A DNA stretch of 64,000 nucleotides from Winogradskyella endarachnes (GCF_009741275.1 NZ_WOWS01000007.1:83564-147563); one strand, 5' to 3'; positions 1 to 9,009 are shown, counted from the stretch's first letter. The notes: generated from the letters alone by a model not told the origin. Program-made: numbers and translations.

Positions 1-91
1 CGACCCAAATTTTGGTAAAATAAATATGTCGTGTAACGCTTCATACTAAAAGTATTTACTTAAAAGTATAAAAATGAAACAATTTTAAAAA

Positions 92-136
92 TGATATAAA
101 TCAGCTATACTTTAAAATAAATTGAATTTAAATATG
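92..136 (+). promoter_or_regulatory. FNR-like box upstream of the kinase-regulator operon
   Basis: The palindrome TGAT-ATAA-ATCA lies at 92-103, with a possible -7 element TAAATATG at 129-136 (one mismatch to TAnnTTTG). The gap between them is 25 bases, not the 23 seen at the other six boxes, so the promoter assignment is weaker here. It suggests autoregulation of the two-component operon. Bases 1-91 are AT-rich and show no gene. Confidence 0.55.
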
Positions 137-194
137 TACTTATTATTAAAAAGAATATATATATTTAGCCTATTATTAAAAGCAACATTTTTAT

Positions 195-1697
195 ATGTTT
201 AAACAAAACCAAGATATTTTTAACACTTTAGCAGAGGCTTTAGCTGAAGGAGTTATACTGGTTAACAAAGAACAAACAATTATTAAAACAAACACATCTG
301 CAGATGTGATATTTGGCTACGAAAATGGGGAATTAGAGGGGCAAAAATTAGAGGTATTAATCCCTAAAAATTTTCATAGCACACATGATGACAAATTTAA
401 TGGCTATATAAAGAATACAACAAAGCGCCAAATGGCAATAGGACGCGATTTGTTTGGGCTTAAAAAAAATGGACTTACTTTCCCCGTAGAAGTAGGTTTA
501 AACCCTATACATATATTTGACAATACTTATATACTTGCCTTAGTAAAAGATATTACAGAACGCAAAAAGGCCGAACAAGAACTTTCGCATTGGGCAAATA
601 TTTTTAATGAGTCTTTAAATGAAATCTATATTTTTGATTGTGAAACTTATCTTTTCACTGATGTAAATGTTGGTGCACAAAACAATATTGGCTATAGTTT
701 AGAGGAATTAAAATTGCTAACACCTTTAGATATAAAACCACATTTTAATAGAGAGCAATTTACAAATAAACTAAAGCCCTTAGTTGATGGAAAAGAAGAT
801 AAACTTATATTTGAGACCCAACATCAGCGTAAAGATGGCTCAACTTACCCAGTAGAAATTCATCTACAATTATCTATTCTAGGTAACAAAAAAGTGTTTG
901 TGGCTATAATTTTAGATATTACAGAACGAAAAAATTATACCGAAAAGTTAGAAAGTACTGTTGAAAAACGCACCTCAGAATTAAAAAATGCTTTAGCTAA
1001 AGAACAAGAGTTAAATGAGTTAAAAACAAAATTCTTATCACTAGTATCACATGAGTTTAAAACACCTTTAAGTGGTATTTTAACTTCAACAATGCTACTT
1101 AAAAAATACACATTAACAGAGCAGCAAGAACGAAGAGACAAACACATTAAAACCATCTCAGATAAAGTTCATTATTTAAATAATATTCTAAGCGACTTCT
1201 TATCTGTAGAGCGTTTAGAACAAGGAAAAATTAAATATTCTCCAAGTACATTTAAGGTAAGTAAAGTAGTAAACGAAGTTATATACAACGCTAATATGTT
1301 ACTAAAAGACGGCCAACAAATTAATTATCCAGAAGGCATTGATGGTTATTTTTTGCATCAAGACGAAAAGATTGTAGAATTATCACTCTCAAATATTGTT
1401 CATAATGCTATTAAATATTCTTCCGAAAACACCATTATAGATATCAGTATAATACAAGATGAGTCTAAAACTACATTTAAGGTAAAAGATAACGGTATTG
1501 GAATACCCAAAAAGGATCAAAAAAATATTTTTAATCGTTATTTTAGAGCCGAAAATGCTTTGTTAACCCAAGGCACAGGAATCGGTCTAAATATTGTAAA
1601 AGACCATTTAAAAAATTTAAAAGGAATAATTTATTTTGAAAGTGAACCTAATAAAGGTACTATTTTCACTATTGAATTACCAAATATAGCAGAATAA
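195..1697 (+). CDS. Cytoplasmic PAS-PAS sensor histidine kinase
   Basis: A 500-residue histidine kinase that should autophosphorylate and pass phosphate to the overlapping response regulator. Two PAS regions (about 8-120 and 130-245, each ending in a D-I-T-E-R-K motif) are followed by a short coiled linker. The HisKA H-box carries His286 (SLVSHEFKTPLSG). The ATPase domain has an N-box around N404, the G1 motif DNGIGIP at 432-438 and the G2 motif GTGIGL at 460-465. No membrane segment or signal peptide is visible, so the signal is internal; redox, oxygen or energy state is an inference from the PAS domains and the regulon. The stop codon overlaps the next start by one base, indicating translational coupling. 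Confidence 0.95.
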   Translation: MFKQNQDIFNTLAEALAEGVILVNKEQTIIKTNTSADVIFGYENGELEGQKLEVLIPKNFHSTHDDKFNGYIKNTTKRQMAIGRDLFGLKKNGLTFPVEVGLNPIHIFDNTYILALVKDITERKKAEQELSHWANIFNESLNEIYIFDCETYLFTDVNVGAQNNIGYSLEELKLLTPLDIKPHFNREQFTNKLKPLVDGKEDKLIFETQHQRKDGSTYPVEIHLQLSILGNKKVFVAIILDITERKNYTEKLESTVEKRTSELKNALAKEQELNELKTKFLSLVSHEFKTPLSGILTSTMLLKKYTLTEQQERRDKHIKTISDKVHYLNNILSDFLSVERLEQGKIKYSPSTFKVSKVVNEVIYNANMLLKDGQQINYPEGIDGYFLHQDEKIVELSLSNIVHNAIKYSSENTIIDISIIQDESKTTFKVKDNGIGIPKKDQKNIFNRYFRAENALLTQGTGIGLNIVKDHLKNLKGIIYFESEPNKGTIFTIELPNIAE

Positions 1698-2758
1698 TGA
1701 AACAAATATTATTAATAGAAGACGATATAACTTTAAGAGAGAATACTGCAGAAATACTAGAACTCTCTGGCTATAAAATTGAAACAGCAGCTAATGGAAA
1801 AATTGGTGTAGAAAAAGCAAAAGAAGTATTACCAGATATTATTGTTTGTGATATTATGATGCCAGAACTAGATGGATATGGAGTTTTAGAAGCCATGTCT
1901 AAAGATAAAACCACAAAGTATATTCCGTTTATTTTTTTATCTGCAAAAACTGAGCGACAAGATGTACGTAAAGGGATGGATTTAGGTGCTGATGACTACA
2001 TTACCAAGCCATTTGCTGAAGACGAATTAATTAGTGCTATTGAAAGTAGAATTGCAAAAGCAGCCATACTTAAAGAAGAAAGAGAACAATCTATCCATAA
2101 AGCTTCCGTTGAAAGCGAAGATGACGATGAAATTAAAACCTTAAATGGCTTAAAAAATTATTTTGACGATAATGGTACCGTTTTTAATTTTAGCAAAAAC
2201 ACCGTAGTATATAGGGAACAAGATCATGCTAATTATATTTATCTTATTAATAAAGGTACAGTAAAATGCCACCAAATTGATGAGCAAGGTAAAGAGCTTG
2301 TAACTACAATTTATAAAGAAGACGACTTATTTGGATACACTACATTTACAAGCAATAATCCACATAAAGAAACAGCAACTACTATTGGAGAGGTTGAACT
2401 AACAGGTATTTCTGCCAAACATTTTAACCAAATATTAAATGAAAACCACAAATTAGCTATAGAAATTATACAGTTATTATCTGATAACATTTCTAATATG
2501 AAAAATCAATTATTAGAAATGGCCTATAGTTCTGTATCTAAAAAAACGGCTTCTACGATATTAAAATTTGCCGAAAAGATAAATCGTAAACCGGAGGATC
2601 CAATTAAAATTTCTAGAAGTGATTTAGCCAGTGTTGCTGGTATTGCCACAGAAACCTTAATAAGAACTTTAACTAGTTTTAAGCGAGATGGCATTATAAA
2701 AATTGAAGGTAGAAATATAAAAATTGTAGATATAGAAGAACTTAAAAGAATAGGTTAA
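1697..2758 (+). CDS. Response regulator fused to a Crp/Fnr-type DNA-binding module
   Basis: 353 residues in three parts. A receiver domain (1-120) has acidic residues D9/D10, phospho-acceptor D52, S82 and K104. A cyclic-nucleotide-binding-like beta-roll spans roughly 150-265. A Crp-type winged helix-turn-helix (about 280-350) has the recognition helix ATETLIRTLTSFKRDG. The E..R spacing in that helix matches the Glu and Arg that contact the TGA core in CRP and FNR. No N-terminal cysteine cluster is present, so it is not an Fe-S FNR; phosphorylation by the preceding kinase is the likely switch. It is the obvious candidate to bind the TGAY-N4-RTCA boxes in this region. That assignment is inference. 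Confidence 0.95.
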   Translation: MKQILLIEDDITLRENTAEILELSGYKIETAANGKIGVEKAKEVLPDIIVCDIMMPELDGYGVLEAMSKDKTTKYIPFIFLSAKTERQDVRKGMDLGADDYITKPFAEDELISAIESRIAKAAILKEEREQSIHKASVESEDDDEIKTLNGLKNYFDDNGTVFNFSKNTVVYREQDHANYIYLINKGTVKCHQIDEQGKELVTTIYKEDDLFGYTTFTSNNPHKETATTIGEVELTGISAKHFNQILNENHKLAIEIIQLLSDNISNMKNQLLEMAYSSVSKKTASTILKFAEKINRKPEDPIKISRSDLASVAGIATETLIRTLTSFKRDGIIKIEGRNIKIVDIEELKRIG

Positions 2759-2781
2759 TTATAGATCAATTAGCATATACC

Positions 2782-2824
2782 TGATATATATCATTTTCAT
2801 TAAGGCTGCTTACTTTTAAATTTG
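2782..2824 (+). promoter_or_regulatory. FNR-like box plus -7 element for the first usp operon
   Basis: A perfect palindrome TGAT-ATAT-ATCA (2782-2793) lies 23 bases before TAAATTTG (2817-2824), a full match to the Bacteroidota -7 element TAnnTTTG. The box centre falls near -42 relative to the expected start, the class II activator position. The leader before the ATG at 2846 would be about 16 bases. Confidence 0.75.
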
Positions 2825-2845
2825 TACTAGTTAAGTTGTTGCTAA

Positions 2846-3694
2846 ATGAAAAATATACTACTACCAACAGATTTTTCTGAGAACTCATGGAATGCCATTA
2901 GATATGCCATGCGGTTTTTTGAAAAAACAGAATGCAATTTTTACCTGTTGCATGTTAATAGATTAGATAGTCTAGCTGTTACTGATACTTCATTATTACT
3001 AAACAATACCGTTGTAGACAAGGTATACACGTCCTCTTCTAAGCAAAAGTTACGTAATCTATTAAAGGAAATAGCAGAAATAACTGTAGATAAACGCATC
3101 CATAAATTTTTCACGCTTAGCGACCAAGGTTCCTTTATAGAATCTATTAGAAAAACTGTAAATGAAAAGCAGATAGATTGTATAGTTATGGGTACAAAAG
3201 GTGCTTCAGAATTTGAAAGAATTATTTTAGGCACTAATACTGCAGATGTTATAACTAAAGTAAAATGTAACGTGTTAGCCATACCAGAAAATGCAGAATA
3301 TGTAACGCCAAAAGAAGTTGCATTTCCTACAGATTTTTCACTATCTAATAATCTTCAGGTATTAGAACCAATGGCAGAAATTATAGAACGGTTTAAAACA
3401 AACTTGAGAATTCTTCATATCAGTGGCAATAAAGACAGCCTTAATGCAGAACAAATTGAAAATAAAGAATTATTAGAAGATTATTTTAGTACAAATCCGT
3501 TTACGTTTCATTATTTAAAAAACAAAAAAGTAGAAGATGCTATAGAATGTTTTGTAGAAAGTAGAGCCGTTAATTTAATTTGTATGGTTGCAAAGAATCT
3601 AAATTATTTTCAACAAATATTATTTCATTCAAAAGTAGAGAAAATTAGTTACCATGTAGATATTCCATTTTTAGTATTACATGAAATAGATTAA
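2846..3694 (+). CDS. Tandem-domain universal stress protein (UspA family), paralogue 1
   Basis: 282 residues with two Usp folds. The first starts MKNILLPTDFSENSW and carries the ATP-binding signature G-2x-G-9x-G-T at about 116-130 (GTKGASEFERIILGT). The second starts near residue 156 (EVAFPTDFS) and has lost this motif. Such proteins are soluble, bind nucleotide and support survival under growth arrest or oxygen limitation; the exact role here is unknown. It is followed after 19 bases by a small membrane protein, so the two are probably co-transcribed from the box promoter at 2782. Confidence 0.93.
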   Translation: MKNILLPTDFSENSWNAIRYAMRFFEKTECNFYLLHVNRLDSLAVTDTSLLLNNTVVDKVYTSSSKQKLRNLLKEIAEITVDKRIHKFFTLSDQGSFIESIRKTVNEKQIDCIVMGTKGASEFERIILGTNTADVITKVKCNVLAIPENAEYVTPKEVAFPTDFSLSNNLQVLEPMAEIIERFKTNLRILHISGNKDSLNAEQIENKELLEDYFSTNPFTFHYLKNKKVEDAIECFVESRAVNLICMVAKNLNYFQQILFHSKVEKISYHVDIPFLVLHEID

Positions 3695-3713
3695 GACAAA
3701 AAAATTATCAGAT

Positions 3714-4100
3714 ATGGACAATTCATTATTTTTTGCAAAATTTTGGGGTTGGTATCTCTTAATATTCTTTTTTATCTTAAGTGTTAACCCTAAACGAATT
3801 AAACAAGTATTTGACGATTTATACGATCAAAAATTTTTAATTATTATTGCATTTATGGCCATTGTAATAGGATTACTGAACATTATATTTCATAATATTT
3901 GGGAGCTTAGTTACAAACTAATAATTACACTTATAGGTTGGACAGCCCTTTTTATGGGATTGGCACTATTTTCTTTTCCAAAACAAACCGTCTCTTTTAT
4001 AGCCTTAACTAACATTAAATTAGTACAAGTTATATATACCCTATTTTTATTGTTAGGTATTTATTTACTTAATACAGCTTATAGCATCGTTTTATTTTAA
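3714..4100 (+). CDS. Small four-helix membrane protein, function unknown
   Basis: 128 residues, strongly hydrophobic, with about four membrane segments (near residues 12-24, 42-60, 68-90 and 100-125) and few charged residues outside the first loop. I do not recognise a family. Its place directly behind a universal stress gene, under the same promoter, suggests a role in the same low-energy or low-oxygen response at the inner membrane. The stop codon is only three bases before the next FNR-like box. Confidence 0.8.
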   Translation: MDNSLFFAKFWGWYLLIFFFILSVNPKRIKQVFDDLYDQKFLIIIAFMAIVIGLLNIIFHNIWELSYKLIITLIGWTALFMGLALFSFPKQTVSFIALTNIKLVQVIYTLFLLLGIYLLNTAYSIVLF

Positions 4101-4103
4101 AGA

Positions 4104-4146
4104 TGATAAAAGTCATAGTTATAAAGTATTTTCAGATGTAATTTTG
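4104..4146 (+). promoter_or_regulatory. FNR-like box plus -7 element in front of a non-coding segment
   Basis: TGAT-AAAA-GTCA (4104-4115), then 23 bases, then TAATTTTG (4139-4146), an exact TAnnTTTG. The next gene has its own promoter of the same build at 4369. The product of this promoter is therefore most likely the structured RNA that ends at about 4330. Confidence 0.75.
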
Positions 4147-4149
4147 TAG

Positions 4150-4330
4150 CACAATCTTGGTGTGGTTACTATTAATCTAAGAGAGACAGTTTTATTCAAT
4201 ATTGCTCGAGTTTGTTAAGATATTTTTTAAAACTAAGTGATTTTTTTGGTTGGTTCATAGTCTAAATCTTTTTAGACTTTATTCATTAGTTTTTTAAAAT
4301 AATCATGAATAATCTGTCTCTCTTTTTTTT
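4150..4330 (+). ncRNA. Candidate regulated small RNA with nested helices and an intrinsic terminator
   Basis: No plausible ORF lies here. The segment folds on paper into a rod. An outer stem pairs AAGAGAGACAG (4179-4189) with CTGTCTCTCTT (4314-4324) and continues with TTATTCA (4192-4198) against TGAATAA (4306-4312). A middle stem pairs AAAACTAA (4229-4236) with TTAGTTTT (4286-4293). An apical hairpin pairs AGTCTAAA (4259-4266) with TTTAGACT (4271-4278) around a 4-base loop. The outer 3' arm runs into eight T residues (4323-4330). With the promoter at 4104-4146 the transcript would be about 180 bases. A closed rod of this size also recalls 6S RNA, but I see no sequence identity that proves it. 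Confidence 0.6.
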
Positions 4331-4368
4331 AATTACACATCACTTCCCACACTAACCAATTCATTGCC

Positions 4369-4411
4369 TGACTTTTGTCATAGTTTTTAAAAGTTTTAGT
4401 TTTTACTTTTA
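4369..4411 (+). promoter_or_regulatory. FNR-like box plus -7 element for the usp 2-4 operon
   Basis: TGAC-TTTT-GTCA (4369-4380) is a perfect palindrome. It lies 23 bases before TACTTTTA (4404-4411), a TAnnTTTR match, and the gene starts at 4436. The spacing is identical to the boxes at 2782, 4104, 7082, 9010 and 11081. Confidence 0.72.
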
Positions 4412-4435
4412 TAATCAACGCTAAAACAGAAGATT

Positions 4436-5290
4436 ATGTTATCAATTCTGCTCCCTACCGATTTTTCAGAGAATTCATTGAATGCCATAAATTATGCTTT
4501 AGAATTTTTTAAATATCAAAAAGTTCAATTTTATTTTATGCATGCGTATCGTAATGAATTTTACGACCATAATGAATTGGTTTCTCGAGAAGTATTTGAT
4601 AGCGTTTTAGAAAAAGTGCAAACCAATTCTAAATCTAATCTTGAAAAATTATTAAAAAAAGTTAATAAATCAACACCAAATCCTAGATATATATATCATA
4701 GCATTTCGGCAAATAACTCACTAGTAGAAGAAGCTAATGAGCTAACAGAAAAGCATAATATAGATTTAATAGTAATGGGTACTAAAGGAAAATCAAACGA
4801 GCGTCATATAATATTTGGTAGTCAAACGTTTCAAGTATTAAAATATGTAGATTGTCCGGTTTTAGCAATTCCTTCTAACTACAAAAACACACAACCAAAA
4901 CAAATTTTATTTCCTACAGATTATTTAATTCCTTACAAACGACGTGAGTTAAAACTCTTATCTGTTTTAGCTAAATCTTACAGAAGTGAAATTAATGTTG
5001 TTTACATCTCTACAAGTAACAAATTATCTATTAGACAAGAAGACAACAAAGCGTTTATTAAAGATGCCTTAATTGTAAACAAGGTAAACTTTAGTATTAC
5101 AAACAGTAAAAAAGTCGCAGAATCTATCACTGCCCATATAGAAAACAACAGTATTGATATGTTAACTATGGTAAATACACAACATTCGTTTTTAGAAGAT
5201 ATGTTGTTTCCATCTACAATAGACAAAGTAAGTTTTGGACTTGAAATCCCACTTTTAGCCATGCAAAATACAACGCGTAATTACTTATAA
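4436..5290 (+). CDS. Tandem-domain universal stress protein, paralogue 2
   Basis: 284 residues with two Usp folds. The N-terminal domain starts MLSILLPTDFSENSLNA and carries the nucleotide motif GTKGKSNERHIIFGS (G-2x-G-9x-G-S). The second domain (KQILFPTDYLIPYKRREL) lacks it. In place of FSENSW-type residues the second domain has a basic stretch also seen in paralogue 6 (8081-8932), so those two look like closer relatives. It heads a probable three-gene run with 5361-6209 and 6251-7084. Confidence 0.93.
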   Translation: MLSILLPTDFSENSLNAINYALEFFKYQKVQFYFMHAYRNEFYDHNELVSREVFDSVLEKVQTNSKSNLEKLLKKVNKSTPNPRYIYHSISANNSLVEEANELTEKHNIDLIVMGTKGKSNERHIIFGSQTFQVLKYVDCPVLAIPSNYKNTQPKQILFPTDYLIPYKRRELKLLSVLAKSYRSEINVVYISTSNKLSIRQEDNKAFIKDALIVNKVNFSITNSKKVAESITAHIENNSIDMLTMVNTQHSFLEDMLFPSTIDKVSFGLEIPLLAMQNTTRNYL

Positions 5291-5360
5291 AACACAACAA
5301 AATAATATTAATAACCAAAACCAATAGTATGTGATTAGTAACAATTAAAACTTAGAACTC

Positions 5361-6209
5361 ATGAAAAATATACTTTTACCCACCGATTTTTCTGATAATT
5401 CATGGAATGCCATAAAGTATGCTATTCAATTATTTAAAGATGAAATCTGCACGTTTCATTTGCTTAACACGTATACACCCATAATCTATAATGTAGAGTA
5501 TGTTTTGGGTTATCCTGCTCAATTTGGTCTTGGTGATGCTATTAGAGATACTGCACAAGAAAATCTTAAAGATTTAACTACAAAAATTTCTCAAACGTTT
5601 GAGAAAAACCCAAAACACAAATTTATTACTGTTGCACGTTTTAACACTTTAATTTCTGGTGTAAAAGAATATACCTCAGAGCATCAAACCGATTTAATAA
5701 TAATGGGAACTAAAGGTGCAACAGGTGCAGAAGAAATTTTGTTTGGTTCTAACACTGTACATGTTTTTAAAGAAATAAAATGCCCTGTATTGGCAATTCC
5801 TTCTGGTTTTAAATTTGAAAAGCCACTAGAAATATTATTTCCCACTGATTTAGAAGTAGATTACAATGCTTTTAAAATAGAGATATTAAAACAAATTGCT
5901 ATGGATAATCACTCTAGAATTAATGCACTACATGTTTCTACAGGTAATGACCTTACATTTAAACAAATCAATAGCCAACTAAAGTTAGAATCCCTATTTA
6001 AAGGTAGCTCATATTTATTCCATATTTACGACAGTATGAACGTTACAGATGCCATTAATAAATTTCAGATTAAAGCAAAAATTAACTTAATAGCAATGAT
6101 AAATAATAAGCATTCATTTTTTGAAAATTTATTTCATAGATCTCCTTTAAATCAAATTGGATTTCATTTAAAAGTACCTTTTTTAGTGCTTCCGTCTAAG
6201 CAACCTTAA
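5361..6209 (+). CDS. Tandem-domain universal stress protein, paralogue 3
   Basis: 282 residues. Domain 1 opens MKNILLPTDFSDNSWNA and has the ATP-type motif GTKGATGAEEILFGS; domain 2 (LEILFPTDLEVDYNA) is degenerate. The 70-base gap behind paralogue 2 holds only a half-matching box (TGAT-TAGT-AACA at 5332-5343), too close to the ATG for the standard promoter geometry. I therefore read the gene as part of the operon from 4404. Confidence 0.93.
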   Translation: MKNILLPTDFSDNSWNAIKYAIQLFKDEICTFHLLNTYTPIIYNVEYVLGYPAQFGLGDAIRDTAQENLKDLTTKISQTFEKNPKHKFITVARFNTLISGVKEYTSEHQTDLIIMGTKGATGAEEILFGSNTVHVFKEIKCPVLAIPSGFKFEKPLEILFPTDLEVDYNAFKIEILKQIAMDNHSRINALHVSTGNDLTFKQINSQLKLESLFKGSSYLFHIYDSMNVTDAINKFQIKAKINLIAMINNKHSFFENLFHRSPLNQIGFHLKVPFLVLPSKQP

Positions 6210-6250
6210 AACCCATCATCCTAGTAGCCAAACATGTACTAAATAAACAC

Positions 6251-7084
6251 ATGAAAACTAATATTTTAATACCAACAGACTTTTCTGATAATGCTTGGTG
6301 TGCCACAGTTTATGCTTTAAAATTATTTAAAGATAAAGACTGTTTGTTTTACTTTTTTCACTCTACAAAATTAAAAATTAATTCTACAGCTAAACTATCT
6401 AATAAGCTTATCCATTTTTTAACAGAAAATGCTACTAAAGAATTATTACATCTTAAAGACATTGCAGAATCAACGGATGCTAATCCTAAGCATGATTTTG
6501 AAATAATTGTATGCAACAACGACCTTAATGAAACTATGGTTAGAATTATTGAAAAAAATGATATTAACCTTGTTGTTATGGGAACAAAAGGAGCCACAAA
6601 GGGAAAAGAAATAATTTTTGGTAGTAACACAGTTAAAGCCATAAGAAAAATAAAAAAATGCCCAATTTTAGTTGTTCCAGATGAATACGATTATATGAGA
6701 CCTTCACAAATTGCATTTCCAACTGACTTTAACCGACTTTACAGTGAAGAATTAAAACCTCTTAAATTTTTATCAGACTTACATCAATCCAAAATCAGAG
6801 TAATACATATAAATAAAGAAGAAGAATTAACAGAATTGCAAGAGTACAATTTAGATCAATTAGAAGTTAAATTAAAAAAACATAATCACAGTTTTCATTG
6901 GATGCCAGATTATGGCAAAAAACATACCGCAATTAAAGATTTTATTGATGAATTAAATATAAATATTTTAGTAATGGTAAGTTATAAATATAGTTTTATA
7001 AAGCGTATTTTAAGAGAACCGGTAATAAAAAAAATAGGCTTTAAGCCTTCTATCCCTTTTTTAGTAATCCCTTATAACAACTGA
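6251..7084 (+). CDS. Tandem-domain universal stress protein, paralogue 4
   Basis: 277 residues. Domain 1 (NILIPTDFSDNAWCA) carries GTKGATKGKEIIFGS; domain 2 (QIAFPTDFNRLYSEELK) is degenerate and closely similar to the second domain of paralogue 5. The shared block QxxxNL...HSFHW in the second half supports a recent duplication of these two. The stop codon TGA (7082-7084) is also the first three bases of the next FNR-like box. Confidence 0.93.
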   Translation: MKTNILIPTDFSDNAWCATVYALKLFKDKDCLFYFFHSTKLKINSTAKLSNKLIHFLTENATKELLHLKDIAESTDANPKHDFEIIVCNNDLNETMVRIIEKNDINLVVMGTKGATKGKEIIFGSNTVKAIRKIKKCPILVVPDEYDYMRPSQIAFPTDFNRLYSEELKPLKFLSDLHQSKIRVIHINKEEELTELQEYNLDQLEVKLKKHNHSFHWMPDYGKKHTAIKDFIDELNINILVMVSYKYSFIKRILREPVIKKIGFKPSIPFLVIPYNN

Positions 7085-7124
7085 TAAAAATCATTTTATT
7101 TTAAGTCTCTATGAGGTATTTTTA
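7082..7124 (+). promoter_or_regulatory. FNR-like box overlapping a stop codon, plus -7 element, for usp 5-6
   Basis: TGAT-AAAA-ATCA (7082-7093) starts at the stop codon of the preceding gene. Twenty-three bases later comes TATTTTTA (7117-7124), and the next gene starts at 7149. Geometry is identical to the other boxes. Confidence 0.7.
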
Positions 7125-7148
7125 TTTAAAGGTTAAATTAATTAAGTC

Positions 7149-7988
7149 ATGAGACATCATATTTTACTTCCTACAGATTTTTCAGACAATGCATGGAGCG
7201 CAGCAATGTATGCAACAAAATTATACAATAATGAAGCCTGTACATTCTATCTTCTTAACACATGGAGTTTTTCTAATTCTACATCTAGAACCTATATCAC
7301 TTCAACATATATAAATACTCTTCAAGAAAAAGCATCTGTAAAATTAGAAGAATTTAAAAACAAAATTTTAAAACAAAGTAATACAGAACTACATGAGTTT
7401 AAAACAGTTTTAAGTAAAGATTCTTTAATCACTGCTATAAAAAAAGCAATAGATAACTACAGTATTACTCTTATCATTATGGGAACAAAAGGAGCTACTG
7501 GCACTAAAGAGTTTTTATTTGGTAGTAATACCGTAAACGTTATAAGTAAAATAAAGGACTGCCCTGTTTTAGCTATACCTAATGGTTTTAAATTTGTTGC
7601 TCCAAAAAAAATTGCTTTCCCTACGGATTTTAATAGATTTTATGGTGAAGAATTATCAGAATTGAAGGAATTAGCAAAATTATTCAATTCTAAAATTACA
7701 ATTATGCATATTAATGGTAAAAAAGACTTAACAGACAAGCAAAATTACAACTTATCAATGCTTAAGGCTTATTTAGAAAACTACAAACACAGTTTTCATT
7801 GGATGAAGGGTTTTACCAGTAAAGAGCAAGCCATTACAACTTTTATAGAAGAACTTAAAATCAATATACTAACAATGATAAACTACGAACATAGTTTCAT
7901 TGAAAATTTAACCAAAGAACCTGTTGTTAAAAATATTGGTTATCACACTATAATTCCTTTTTTAGTTATTCCGTGTTCTATTACCTAA
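7149..7988 (+). CDS. Tandem-domain universal stress protein, paralogue 5
   Basis: 279 residues. It opens MRHHILLPTDFSDNAWSAA and has GTKGATGTKEFLFGS for nucleotide binding in domain 1. Domain 2 (KIAFPTDFNRFYGEELSE) has lost the glycine motif. Nearest relative in the window is paralogue 4. The first gene of a likely pair with 8081-8932, as the 92-base gap shows no box and no good -7 element. Confidence 0.93.
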   Translation: MRHHILLPTDFSDNAWSAAMYATKLYNNEACTFYLLNTWSFSNSTSRTYITSTYINTLQEKASVKLEEFKNKILKQSNTELHEFKTVLSKDSLITAIKKAIDNYSITLIIMGTKGATGTKEFLFGSNTVNVISKIKDCPVLAIPNGFKFVAPKKIAFPTDFNRFYGEELSELKELAKLFNSKITIMHINGKKDLTDKQNYNLSMLKAYLENYKHSFHWMKGFTSKEQAITTFIEELKINILTMINYEHSFIENLTKEPVVKNIGYHTIIPFLVIPCSIT

Positions 7989-8080
7989 AATTGTAATCAT
8001 AACTTTTGAGAACATCTTAGAAAACTATACTGGAGTTTAGTTAAGTGCTTTTTTTTCATCAGGATTAAACTAAAATAATC

Positions 8081-8932
8081 ATGAGACATAAAATTTTACT
8101 CCCAACAGATTTTTCTAAAAACTCTATTAAAGCTATAAATTGTGCAAGAGCGCTATTTAAAAATGAGCATTGTAATTTTTATATTATGAATGTGTTTTCT
8201 GCTGTAGGAACCATTTTAGAAAATTTATTAAATATGCAACCTGGTAACGAATTTTACCAAACCGCTAAACTTAATTCTGAAAAAGGATTAGCTAAGGTAT
8301 TAGATATAATTACGCTAAGTAATAAACCAAACCCAAAACATCATTTTGAAATTATATCTGAATTTAATGATATTACAGAAGCTGTAAAGCATATTGTAGA
8401 CAAAAAAGATATAGAAATGATTGTTATGGGTACAAAAGGTAAAACACAATCTAGACAAACAGCCTTTGGTAGTAATGCTATTAACATTATGGAAAAAGTG
8501 CATAATTGCCCTGTACTTGTTGTACCAGAAGCTACTAAAATAAATAGTCTAAAAGAGGTTGTATTTCCTACAGATTATAAAATTCCCTTTAAAAGGAGAG
8601 AACTTATACACCTTATTAATATTGTAAAGAAAACCAATGCCAATATTGCTATTTTACACGTAGACCAAGGCAAATTAACCCAACAACAAGTAGATAATAA
8701 AAACCTACTAAAAGAAATTTTTAAAGGTATTAATTACAACTTTCACAATTTATCTAATAATTCAATACAAGCAGCCATTAACAACTTTGTAGAAAGTAGA
8801 TCCAGCAACATGGTTGCTTTTATAAATAAAAAGCATGCGTTTTTTGGAAGCATATTTAGCAACCCATTGGTAAAAGAAATTACTTTCCATCTAAAGGTTC
8901 CTATTTTAGCATTACACGATTTAAGCAACTGA
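8081..8932 (+). CDS. Tandem-domain universal stress protein, paralogue 6
   Basis: 283 residues. Domain 1 starts MRHKILLPTDFSKNSIKA and carries GTKGKTQSRQTAFGS. The second half resembles paralogue 2, with VVFPTDYKIPFKRREL and a late VKEITFHLKVPILAL block. The intact first domain and degenerate second domain recur across all seven copies, so one domain probably binds ATP while the other serves as a dimer or regulatory half. Confidence 0.92.
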   Translation: MRHKILLPTDFSKNSIKAINCARALFKNEHCNFYIMNVFSAVGTILENLLNMQPGNEFYQTAKLNSEKGLAKVLDIITLSNKPNPKHHFEIISEFNDITEAVKHIVDKKDIEMIVMGTKGKTQSRQTAFGSNAINIMEKVHNCPVLVVPEATKINSLKEVVFPTDYKIPFKRRELIHLINIVKKTNANIAILHVDQGKLTQQQVDNKNLLKEIFKGINYNFHNLSNNSIQAAINNFVESRSSNMVAFINKKHAFFGSIFSNPLVKEITFHLKVPILALHDLSN

Positions 8933-9009
8933 TTTGTTTTTATATATTCAAACAAACTTAATTACCCAACTATTTTATTTCTCTCATAATTAAAAAACCT
9001 GCTAGAAAC

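Noticed and set aside
4104..4435. Short ORFs in the small-RNA gap
   Set aside because: None has reasonable length or composition; the segment's paired arms and U-tract explain it better.
5332..5343. Eighth FNR-like box (TGAT-TAGT-AACA)
   Set aside because: One half-site is broken and the gene starts 18 bases later, so the 23-base promoter geometry is impossible.
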